DNA of 5,599 nucleotides from positions 1-5,599 of the forward strand of contig JAGLRT010000170.1 of the NCBI GenBank assembly GCA_023136155.1. The letters are read 5' to 3'. A program made the translations under genes and the position numbers. This document shows positions 1 through 4,807 of the stretch, piece by piece. Below the pieces are notes generated by a model. The model worked only from the letters and a program-made list of their open reading frames with translations. It was not told the origin of the DNA and ran no database searches. Each line of letters starts with the position of its first letter. The stretch's first letter is position 1. Source of the stretch: Methanosarcinales archaeon (GTDB lineage Archaea > Halobacteriota > Methanosarcinia > Methanosarcinales > Methanocomedenaceae).

Positions 1-260
1 TTGGTGAAGAACAGGTATATACAATCCCTCTCAGAAATGCTAAGCATGCACCGCGGTGGGAGCGTAGCAAAAAGGCAGTAAAAGTTGTGTTCAAGTATCT
101 CGAGCAGCATACCAAAACAGATCGTGAACTAATCAGGATTGACCCTAAAATAAGTGAAAAGATATGGGAGCGCGGGTCAGAGAAACCTCCCCGTAAGATA
201 CGGATCAGGGCCATGAAGTTTGAAAATGGTATTGTAGAAGCCGAACTGGCAGCTGAGTGA
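1..260 (+). CDS. rpl31e: Large-subunit ribosomal protein eL31 (L31e), 5'-truncated
   Basis: The window opens inside this gene. The reading frame begins with the codon at position 3 and gives 85 residues up to a TGA at 258-260. It starts GEEQVYTIPLRNAKHAPRWE, and the motif YTIPLRNAK, followed by basic residues and a helix, is the hallmark of archaeal/eukaryotic eL31. The stretch IRIDPKISEKIWERGSEKPP and the ending KIRIRAMKFENGIVEAEL also match the family. Archaeal eL31 is usually about 85-95 residues, so probably only a handful of N-terminal residues are missing. The protein sits on the 50S subunit near the peptide exit tunnel. It is followed 45 nt later by aIF6 on the same strand, an order that is common in archaea and suggests co-transcription. 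The promoter lies outside the window. Confidence 0.95.
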   Translation, partial: GEEQVYTIPLRNAKHAPRWERSKKAVKVVFKYLEQHTKTDRELIRIDPKISEKIWERGSEKPPRKIRIRAMKFENGIVEAELAAE

Positions 261-305
261 TTATTCAGTTTTGCTACGGCTCACCCACTTTTTTTGAGAT
301 TGATA

Positions 306-965
306 ATGGAACAAAGGACTAACCTGCAGGGAATATCAGTACTTGGAGTATTTGCCAGGTGTACTGAGGATTTTGTGCTAGTTCCCAGTGAAGCTGATGA
401 TGAATTCATACAAATCATTGAGAATGCTCTTAGTGTTACAGCTATCCCTACATCTATCGATGGCAGCAGTGTGGTAGGATCATTATCCTGTGGTAACAGC
501 AATGGATTCATGGTTTCAGAACGGGTTAATGAATCAGAACTGGCCAGGATAAGAAAATATGTGCCTGTCCGGAGACTTAAGGGTATTTACACGGCGGCAG
601 GTAATAACGTACTGGTAAATGATACGGTTGCACTGGTCAATCCAAACCTATCTGAAATGGCTGTAGAAGAGATTGGTAAGTTCCTGGATGTGGAGGTGCA
701 CAGAGGCACAGTAGGCGGACTCAACACTGTGGGAATGGCGGGTTGCGTTACCAATACGGGTTTGCTGGTTCATCCCAGGTCTAATGAGTTTGAACTGGAA
801 CGTTTGGGTGAAATATTCGGACTTCCAATGGATATCGGGACTGTCAATCTGGGTTCGCCATTGGTGGGTTCGGGTCTGCTTGCTAATTCAAAAGGATATG
901 TGGTGGGCACTGAGACCACTGGGCATGAAATGGGCCGGATAGTGGATGTCCTGGGTTATAATTGA
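306..965 (+). CDS. eif6: Translation initiation factor aIF6 (ribosome anti-association factor)
   Basis: This is a 219-residue protein from ATG 306, near the usual aIF6 length of about 220. Family knowledge: aIF6/eIF6 binds the 50S subunit and keeps it from joining the 30S. It has a five-fold pseudo-repeat (pentein) fold. The sequence shows the repeats as recurring glycine-rich units, for example GVFARCTEDFVLVP, GSLSCGNSNGFMV, TAAGNNVLVNDTVALVNP, GMAGCVTNTGLLVHP and GSGLLANSKGYVVG. An in-frame TTG at 294 would add four residues (MRLI). I prefer ATG 306 because GAGAT (296-300) lies upstream at a usable spacing, although the Shine-Dalgarno is weak. A 7-T run at 289-295 separates it from the eL31 gene and might cause partial termination. 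In many archaea eL31-aIF6 is followed by eL20/LX, prefoldin and ftsY. Here the cluster ends at aIF6 and meets a convergent gene after one base. Confidence 0.95.
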   Translation: MEQRTNLQGISVLGVFARCTEDFVLVPSEADDEFIQIIENALSVTAIPTSIDGSSVVGSLSCGNSNGFMVSERVNESELARIRKYVPVRRLKGIYTAAGNNVLVNDTVALVNPNLSEMAVEEIGKFLDVEVHRGTVGGLNTVGMAGCVTNTGLLVHPRSNEFELERLGEIFGLPMDIGTVNLGSPLVGSGLLANSKGYVVGTETTGHEMGRIVDVLGYN

Positions 966-966
966 A

Positions 967-1779
967 TCACTGATCTTTCATTTCCTTAATTATTTTCACA
1001 ATCTGCTTGATGTCTGTGATGATGATATCTGCTTCAGCAGATAATCTTTCCTGGCATGCCCCCATTTGCTGGATGGATAGCACACCTTTGTCTGCTTCTC
1101 GCAGCGCCAGGATGTCGTTAATACCATCTCCTACCATGACTACCTTGTCGTATTTTTTTTTCAGGTGCTTTATCACCCATTCTTTTTTCCGGGGCGTAGC
1201 TACATCATACACTCTAGCTACAGGTATCTCCATCACTTGTGCGAGTATCTCCAGATTGCGCATGCTGTCCCCCGAAGCTATGAATGTATCAACACTCCAT
1301 TCTTTTAAGGTGTTCAGGGCAGCCGGGGTGTTGGTAAAAGGCCTTCCGCCCGTACAGACGGTATATACTATGGTATTGGACTGTGTTTCCACTATTATTC
1401 CTACGCCCAGGTAGAATATATCCGGGCATTTCTTCCTTATTGTTGTAATTACATCATGCAAATCCTGCATAGTGGTTCTGGTGTCAAGTTCAAGTGCTTT
1501 TTTCACCTGGTCCGGAGTGAGCGGACTGCTTGAGCAGCTCAGGTCGATTTTGATGTTATTTTCCTGAATAAAGTCGTATATCATGTGGTGGGAATTGCAG
1601 TTCATAATTCTATCAGGGTCTGTGTGGAGTATTACCAGTCCGCAATGGGGATGTCGTCCTACAAGGTCAGTTGTAATAATATCATCGAGGTTTTCACCTG
1701 TGATAGTGTTCTTTGCTACCCTGTACATGTGCAACAGGGTGCCGGCACTGTCGAATACTACCGCAATTTTTGACTGCAT
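967..1779 (-). CDS. HAD-superfamily soluble P-type ATPase-like protein
   Basis: This 270-residue protein has no membrane segment visible. Its HAD motifs are in order. Motif I is VVFDSAGTL with the nucleophile Asp10. Motif II is FIASGDS (Ser169, Asp171). The motif III lysine is in TPRKKEW (Lys198 or Lys199). Motif IV is VMVGDGINDILAL (Asp218, Asn221, Asp222). GDGIND and the SGD in place of TGD are typical of P-type ATPase phosphorylation domains, so the closest group is the soluble P-type ATPase-like HAD proteins found in archaea. Residues about 16-160 form a large insert between motifs I and II, in the position of a cap or nucleotide-binding domain. The second Asp of the phosphatase motif DxDGT is Ala12, as in phosphonatase-type HADs (P-type ATPases have Thr). 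The substrate cannot be told. No Shine-Dalgarno precedes ATG 1779, and a TATA-like box about 29 nt upstream suggests a leaderless mRNA. The stop is one base from the convergent aIF6 stop. Confidence 0.82.
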   Translation of the reverse strand: MQSKIAVVFDSAGTLLHMYRVAKNTITGENLDDIITTDLVGRHPHCGLVILHTDPDRIMNCNSHHMIYDFIQENNIKIDLSCSSSPLTPDQVKKALELDTRTTMQDLHDVITTIRKKCPDIFYLGVGIIVETQSNTIVYTVCTGGRPFTNTPAALNTLKEWSVDTFIASGDSMRNLEILAQVMEIPVARVYDVATPRKKEWVIKHLKKKYDKVVMVGDGINDILALREADKGVLSIQQMGACQERLSAEADIIITDIKQIVKIIKEMKDQ

Positions 1780-1791
1780 AGTTATGATATT

Positions 1792-1803
1792 CGGTGTACA
1801 CCG
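1792..1803. promoter_or_regulatory. Perfect 12-bp palindrome, candidate operator of the HAD gene
   Basis: CGGTGTACACCG is its own reverse complement over all 12 bases and is GC-rich in an AT-rich spacer. It directly abuts the TATA-like box on its downstream side, between the box and the predicted transcription start. A dimeric repressor bound there would block the pre-initiation complex. A 12-bp palindrome can arise by chance about once in a window of this size, so position is the main argument. Confidence 0.35.
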
Positions 1804-1811
1804 TTATTAAA
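1804..1811 (-). promoter_or_regulatory. Putative TATA box of the HAD gene
   Basis: The minus strand reads TTTAATAA, preceded by the purine-rich AAGAAA as a possible BRE. Its centre is about 29 nt upstream of ATG 1779. An archaeal start site about 26 nt downstream of the box would fall almost on the start codon, which fits the missing Shine-Dalgarno and a leaderless transcript. This is inferred from spacing only. Confidence 0.45.
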
Positions 1812-1861
1812 TTTCTTATTGCGATTGTTGCGGGTAAGTGTAATACTGAAAGATTAGAATA

Positions 1862-1958
1862 GATACTTGCTAGAAAAACAGATGTGAGGGATAGTTAATG
1901 GATAAGGACATGATTTTGTGAGGGTAGGGTATAACTATCTTGGGAGTATGCAAGTATC
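1862..1958. repeat. Nested inverted repeats, possible structured RNA
   Basis: The outer arms are GATACTTGC (1862-1870) and GCAAGTATC (1950-1958), a perfect 9-bp match. The inner arms are GATAGTTA (1890-1897) and TAACTATC (1932-1939), a perfect 8-bp match. As plus-strand RNA the inner stem gains two G.U pairs (1889.1940 and 1888.1941), which the minus strand would not form. The result is a long two-stem hairpin with an asymmetric internal loop (17-19 nt against 8 nt) and a 34-nt apical loop. No promoter was identified for it and no RNA family is recognised. Confidence 0.35.
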
Positions 1959-2059
1959 CAATAATATCATCGATATTCATGATATATATAATGAGTGGTT
2001 TTTTGTTACATATGAGTGTTGGTGATTGGTAATATGATGGTAGTTTTGAAAAGAATTAT

Positions 2060-2137
2060 TGGCGGGCGCAGAGGGATTCGAACCCTCGATCTTCAGCTTA
2101 GGAGGCTGCTGCCATATCCAGGCTTGGCCATGCGCCC
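2060..2137 (-). tRNA. tRNA-Arg, anticodon CCT, with encoded CCA
   Basis: The minus strand folds as a full cloverleaf of 78 nt. The acceptor stem is GGGCGCA/TGCGCCC, with discriminator G and encoded CCA (2060-2062). The D stem is GCCA/TGGC with G18-G19 in the loop. The anticodon loop is CTCCTAA, giving anticodon CCT, which reads AGG (Arg). The variable loop is AGATC. The T arm is GAGGG/CCCTC with loop TTCGAAT. The anticodon stem is GCAGC/GCTGA, with a G.A mismatch at its outer pair (27.43). There is no intron. Two more bases on the 5' side could pair with the discriminator and the first C of CCA, but the 7-bp acceptor is the standard reading. It is transcribed away from the eS8 gene. Confidence 0.95.
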
Positions 2138-2172
2138 GCATTGTAGGGAACAAGTCTTTACTGGTAATAATG

Positions 2173-2180
2173 AATATAAA
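2173..2180 (-). promoter_or_regulatory. Putative TATA box of tRNA-Arg
   Basis: The minus strand reads TTTATATT, preceded by the purine-rich AGGAAATG as a possible BRE. It is centred about 40 nt upstream of the tRNA 5' end. A start about 26 nt downstream of the box would leave a 5' leader of roughly 12-14 nt for RNase P to remove. Confidence 0.5.
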
Positions 2181-2233
2181 CATTTCCTAACCATCTGAAA
2201 TTGAATTGAGGTGGTCCGGGATAAGCCGATATG

Positions 2234-2241
2234 TTTATTAT
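2234..2241 (+). promoter_or_regulatory. Putative TATA box of the eS8 gene
   Basis: TTTATTAT lies about 66 nt upstream of the eS8 start codon and predicts a start near 2262-2266, leaving a leader of about 40 nt that contains the Shine-Dalgarno. A second AT-rich run, TATAATTATTATTATA (2269-2284), is too close to the start codon to be the box unless the mRNA is leaderless. The 166-bp region between tRNA-Arg and the eS8 gene is therefore a divergent promoter region. Confidence 0.4.
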
Positions 2242-2303
2242 TATTAAATGAGTTTAAGGCCTAGTTACATATAATTATTATTATACTACAGAGGATTGAA
2301 TAA

Positions 2304-2684
2304 ATGAGATATCAGGGAAAATCAAGAAGGAAATATACTGGTGGGCGGCTCGTACGGTCCCAGGGTAAGAGGAAGTTGGAATTGGGTCGCGAGGCAGCAG
2401 AACCTCATCTGGCTGAGACCAGACGTAAGAATGTTAAAACTTTGGGCGGCAACCGGAAGGTACGCCTTTTGAGATGCAATATTGTCAATGTTACTGATCC
2501 TTCAAGTAACACTACCAAACAGGTTTCCATTGAAACAGTGACCGAAAACTCGGCAAATCTGTATTACATAAGAAGGAACATCCTGACCAAAGGTTCAATC
2601 ATCAGGACCGAGGTGGGGAATGCCAGGGTTACAAGCAGGCCTGGCCAGGATGGGGTTGTGAACGCTGTACTCATCAATGAGTAA
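2304..2684 (+). CDS. rps8e: Small-subunit ribosomal protein eS8 (S8e)
   Basis: The protein has 126 residues, the normal size for the short archaeal form of eS8. The N-terminus MRYQGKSRRKYTGGRL and the signature GGNRKVRLL (about residues 48-56) identify the family. The C-terminal half, including YYIRRNILTKGSIIRTEVG and the end RPGQDGVVNAVLI, also agrees. It is a basic rRNA-binding component of the 30S subunit. ATG 2304 is supported by a Shine-Dalgarno-like AGAGGA at 2290-2295 with about 8-9 nt spacing, and by the conserved N-terminus. It appears to be transcribed alone, with its own TATA-like box upstream and a hairpin-T terminator downstream. Confidence 0.97.
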   Translation: MRYQGKSRRKYTGGRLVRSQGKRKLELGREAAEPHLAETRRKNVKTLGGNRKVRLLRCNIVNVTDPSSNTTKQVSIETVTENSANLYYIRRNILTKGSIIRTEVGNARVTSRPGQDGVVNAVLINE

Positions 2685-2715
2685 TTGATAGCCAAAATAT
2701 TCACACCTACACTTT

Positions 2716-2738
2716 CCCTTTTTTAAAGGGCTTGTTTT
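2716..2738 (+). terminator. Hairpin-T terminator after the eS8 gene
   Basis: CCCTTT (2716-2721) and AAAGGG (2725-2730) form a 6-bp stem with a TTT loop, followed by CTTGTTTT. It begins 31 nt after the eS8 stop. Archaeal termination depends mainly on the T-rich stretches (2719-2724 and 2735-2738), so the hairpin may be incidental. Confidence 0.55.
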
Positions 2739-2740
2739 AT

Positions 2741-2765
2741 ATCAAAATATTTATGTACTTTTGAT
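2741..2765. promoter_or_regulatory. 7-bp inverted repeat upstream of the CMD-family gene, candidate operator
   Basis: ATCAAAA (2741-2747) and TTTTGAT (2759-2765) are perfect inverted arms with an 11-nt spacer. This places the half-site centres 18 bp apart, nearly two helical turns. It lies just upstream of the TATA-like box at 2772-2779, where an activator or a BRE-blocking repressor would bind. The arms are AT-rich, so chance is a real possibility. Confidence 0.3.
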
Positions 2766-2771
2766 TGTAAC

Positions 2772-2779
2772 TTTTTATA
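2772..2779 (+). promoter_or_regulatory. Putative TATA box of the CMD-family gene
   Basis: TTTTTATA (with TTTATATG overlapping it) lies about 40 nt before ATG 2816. It predicts a transcription start near 2802 and a short leader of about 13 nt. That leader holds no properly spaced Shine-Dalgarno. Confidence 0.45.
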
Positions 2780-2815
2780 TGCACAAGGAATGTAAACCTT
2801 AACTCGTAAGATAGG

Positions 2816-3292
2816 ATGGTGAGGGATCTGGAATTAGAGGACATTAAAAGAATACTTGAAAAAGATTCTGATGAAGCGGTTGAGGAATTACTGGAAGGTG
2901 TAGAGAAATACTACGGAGAGATTCCGTATATTCTAAAGTTCATGAAAGACCAGCCTGACCTGTTAGTTTCTAAAATTCTTTATGACAATTCTATATTGAG
3001 GGAATTCAAGCGTCTTGATAGGAAGACCATTGAACTCATTTCCATTGCTGTATCATCTGCCATACAGTGCACACACTGCCTGAACATTCATCTGCGGGTG
3101 GCAAAAAGGATGGGGATACCAAAAGAAGAGATATTCGATGCAATACTAATTGCAGGTGTTCTATCCAATGCTTCGGTACTTGCCTATAGTACCAGGGCAA
3201 TGAATGCAGAGTTGTCTGACGATGGACAAACAGTTCATGATGATAATGAATCCTGTGAAGTGTGCAAAATGCCATATATGTATGAAGATTAG
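2816..3292 (+). CDS. AhpD-like / carboxymuconolactone decarboxylase family thiol protein
   Basis: The protein has 158 residues and is mostly helical, with an acidic N-terminal region (about 1-50). The core LDRKTIELISIAVSSAIQCT-HCLNIH carries Glu73, Cys85, His87, Cys88 and His92. These have the spacing E-x11-C-x-H-C-x3-H of the AhpD active site (Glu118, Cys130, His132, Cys133 and His137 in the mycobacterial enzyme). In that family the CxxC supports disulfide reductase or alkylhydroperoxidase activity. Many archaeal relatives are annotated as carboxymuconolactone decarboxylase only by fold, and decarboxylation is unlikely here. A C-terminal tail of about 25 residues adds a second CxxC (Cys147-E-V-Cys150). 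I infer a redox role, with substrate and partner unknown. ATG 2816 has no well-spaced Shine-Dalgarno, and GTG 2819 is an alternative. The gene stands alone and converges on mmp10 with 11 bases between stops. Confidence 0.85.
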   Translation: MVRDLELEDIKRILEKDSDEAVEELLEGVEKYYGEIPYILKFMKDQPDLLVSKILYDNSILREFKRLDRKTIELISIAVSSAIQCTHCLNIHLRVAKRMGIPKEEIFDAILIAGVLSNASVLAYSTRAMNAELSDDGQTVHDDNESCEVCKMPYMYED

Positions 3293-3303
3293 CGTTTCAA
3301 GAT

Positions 3304-4539
3304 TTATTTTTTTGGTGTAATACCAAGCATATTGACCATATCAATAAGTTCACTAAGTTCTTCGATCTCTCGTTGAATAACCTCATCTCTGGTCATGGAT
3401 ATGCTCATTTCACCATCGACGGTAAGTTTATCCGGACCTCTTCGTACCAATCTGTCCCCACCGTCCCGGTTCAGTACATCTTTTATTTCTGAATCATGGA
3501 GGAATGCGCGCCCAGGGAAAATAACGGTACTTTTGACCTCTGAGAGGTTAAGTTTTTCTATGTCTTCGATAGTTATCAGGCACCCAATATCCTTTTCCAC
3601 CCCAATCACGTTTACCGGGGCATCAAGACTCTTGAAAATACTGCCAAGCAATGGAGCTGACACCCGGCTTGTGAGAATGGTGGCTTCCATTGTTGGAGTT
3701 GGCAGCATTGACAGGGCTTTCGGATCGTTTACTATGGCGAAAGGTGCGCCTGTCTCCGGGTCCCATAGGGGCGTACCTGTTACCCTGATTGAATAATCCT
3801 TGTTTATCTTATCTACTATGGCTGCGAATTCGTCTACGGAATGAGATTCCACGCCTGGGATGATTGGTGCGTTATTTAGTATGAGTCCCTGGTCAGTGGT
3901 GTTTGCAAACCTCATAAGTATCAGTCCTTTTGCACCCATGGCTTCCAGGTCTTCACATGTTTGCCTCAGCACATCACCGTCGTTTATACCCGGTATTAAT
4001 ACAGAGGCTGCATAGACCTCAGAACCGCTGCAGAACGTTTCAAGGTTTGAAAGGGCTGCTTCGGGATGCTTTTCGTTCATATATTTTCCACGCAATAGCG
4101 GGTCAGTGGCAAATACAGTAAATGATACTTCTGTAACACCATTCTCAAGGTAATATTCTGCTTCATCACCTTTCTTGAAGCCTTTACCGCTGGTGTAACC
4201 CAGATGTATGGGGGCTTCCAGCTGGGTTAAGGTAGCAGTTAACAGTTCAAGGTCAGGGTAACAGCTTACATCACCACCACCACTTATTGTAATACGTTCA
4301 ATTCCTTCCTGGTTGAGGTGAATCATCTGGTTGAGTTCCTGGACTACCATCTGGACGGGCTTGAAACCCGGATATGATTCTTTTACACTCTCTGTGCAGT
4401 AGTGACAACCTTTCGTAATGGGTAGGCAGTGTTTACATCCAAACGGTGGCACATCCCTGACGGCTTTGAAATAGCAATATTTGCAAAATCCCATGCAGTC
4501 ATGTCCGGGCCGACCTCCAATATCAGCAAGCAGTTCCAT
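3304..4539 (-). CDS. mmp10: McrA-arginine C-methyltransferase Mmp10 (B12-dependent radical SAM)
   Basis: This 411-residue protein matches methanogenesis marker protein 10, which is normally about 410. Family knowledge: Mmp10 uses a radical SAM 4Fe-4S cluster and cobalamin to methylate an sp3 carbon of an active-site-region arginine in McrA, giving 5-(S)-methylarginine. The N-terminus MELLADIGGRPGHDC leads into the family's cysteine motif CMGFCKYC (Cys15-x3-Cys19-x2-Cys22). A cysteine loop follows, FGCKHC (Cys35, Cys38) and KGCHYC (Cys45, Cys48), the right composition for the family's extra iron site. The SAM-binding glycine motif is ISGGGD (85-90). Tyr115 in GYTSGKG matches, from memory, the tyrosine reported to contact the cluster in the Methanosarcina enzyme. 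The C-terminal part (from about 280) corresponds to the cobalamin-binding region. All key residues are intact. It is divergent from mcrB, as expected for a gene maturing the mcr product. The start ATG 4539 has only a weak purine-rich GAGAAGA upstream. Confidence 0.95.
   Translation of the reverse strand: MELLADIGGRPGHDCMGFCKYCYFKAVRDVPPFGCKHCLPITKGCHYCTESVKESYPGFKPVQMVVQELNQMIHLNQEGIERITISGGGDVSCYPDLELLTATLTQLEAPIHLGYTSGKGFKKGDEAEYYLENGVTEVSFTVFATDPLLRGKYMNEKHPEAALSNLETFCSGSEVYAASVLIPGINDGDVLRQTCEDLEAMGAKGLILMRFANTTDQGLILNNAPIIPGVESHSVDEFAAIVDKINKDYSIRVTGTPLWDPETGAPFAIVNDPKALSMLPTPTMEATILTSRVSAPLLGSIFKSLDAPVNVIGVEKDIGCLITIEDIEKLNLSEVKSTVIFPGRAFLHDSEIKDVLNRDGGDRLVRRGPDKLTVDGEMSISMTRDEVIQREIEELSELIDMVNMLGITPKK
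3307..3313 (+). terminator. T-run that may end the CMD-family transcript
   Basis: Seven consecutive T on the plus strand lie about 15 nt after the stop at 3292, preceded by TTTA. The run overlaps the last lysine codons of convergent mmp10. Archaeal RNA polymerase can terminate at such runs without a hairpin. No equivalent T-run is obvious for mmp10 on the other strand. Confidence 0.35.
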
Positions 4540-4578
4540 TTTAATCTTCTCGGCTTAAGGCGGTATTGTTCAACAGCA

Positions 4579-4586
4579 CTTTATAG
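4579..4586 (-). promoter_or_regulatory. Putative TATA box of mmp10
   Basis: The minus strand reads CTATAAAG, centred about 43 nt upstream of ATG 4539, predicting a leader of about 15-18 nt that would include GAGAAGA. An alternative AT-rich box, AATATTATTAA (4587-4597), lies just upstream. The choice rests on spacing only. Confidence 0.4.
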
Positions 4587-4676
4587 TTAATAATATTCTT
4601 TGAAGCCATCGTACCAGTATATATACTTTCCTGTGAAACAAGACGTAGTTCAACAATTTCAACACACAAATATATG

Positions 4677-4691
4677 GGAAAAATTATATAT
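4677..4691 (+). promoter_or_regulatory. Putative mcr operon promoter (BRE + TATA box)
   Basis: GGAAAAA (4677-4683) resembles a BRE and is followed at once by the TATA-like TTATATAT (4684-4691). Transcription would start near 4711-4716, giving a 5' leader of about 215 nt before mcrB. A second candidate box, TTTATAAC (4696-4703), would move the start to about 4725. Strong BRE-TATA boxes are expected for mcr, one of the most highly expressed operons in methanogens. Confidence 0.5.
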
Positions 4692-4722
4692 TTAGTTTAT
4701 AACGATTAACCCGTAACCTTTA

Positions 4723-4745
4723 TGTAGGGTTGTAGATAACCTACA
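4723..4745 (+). promoter_or_regulatory. Bulged hairpin at the start of the putative mcr leader
   Basis: TGTAG(G)GTT (4723-4731) pairs with AACCTACA (4738-4745), giving eight base pairs with one bulged G and a GTAGAT loop. The 5' arm can alternatively pair through GGGTT (4727-4731) with AACCC (4708-4712) just upstream. It lies close to the predicted transcription start and could act as an operator in DNA or as a 5'-end structure in RNA. Confidence 0.35.
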
Positions 4746-4807
4746 AGATACGGAAAATTGTAATGGGTGTTTGATACAATGTTAGGCCAAAAGGTGATAT
4801 TTTGATA

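Larger units (their letters stand above)
1780..2059. other. Gene-free stretch between the HAD gene and tRNA-Arg
   Basis: No recognisable gene lies in these 280 bases. Next to the HAD gene are its TATA-like box and the 12-bp palindrome. The middle (1862-1958) holds two nested inverted repeats. At 1963-1985 there are two overlapping dyads: AATATC-ATC-GATATT and ATATCAT-N8-ATGATAT. Two very short plus-strand frames are also visible: a 7-codon ATG frame at 1898-1921, and a 35-codon GTG frame at 1918-2025 overlapping it by GTGA. Neither is convincing as a gene. Just beyond the tRNA 3' end, the minus strand is T-rich (TTCTTTTC, 2048-2055), which could end the tRNA transcript. Confidence 0.6.

Noticed and set aside
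294..305. TTG 294 as the aIF6 start
   Set aside because: It would begin inside the T-run with no Shine-Dalgarno. ATG 306 gives the usual family length and a weak but placed GAGAT upstream.
281..511. 76-codon minus-strand frame over the start of aIF6
   Set aside because: It overlaps a conserved gene on the other strand and has no supporting signals.
1007..1810. Plus-strand frames of 62-135 codons inside the HAD gene
   Set aside because: They are antisense shadows of a protein with intact, ordered HAD motifs.
1862..1966. Nested repeats as an archaeal H/ACA guide RNA
   Set aside because: The internal loop and ATA triplets are suggestive, but the distance from the upper stem to the ANA box is about 19-20 nt rather than 14-16, and no clean kink-turn was found in the apical loop.
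1977..2198. Open frames on both strands across the tRNA (60 and 68 codons)
   Set aside because: They read through tRNA-Arg. The peptides (for example GIRTLDLQ) are the familiar false translations of tRNA T-arm sequence.
3036..3275. 79-codon minus-strand frame in the CMD-family gene
   Set aside because: It is antisense to a complete AhpD active-site motif, and the product resembles no protein family.
3395..4121. Plus-strand frames inside mmp10
   Set aside because: They lie antisense to a well-conserved full-length enzyme, with no Shine-Dalgarno or recognisable protein features.
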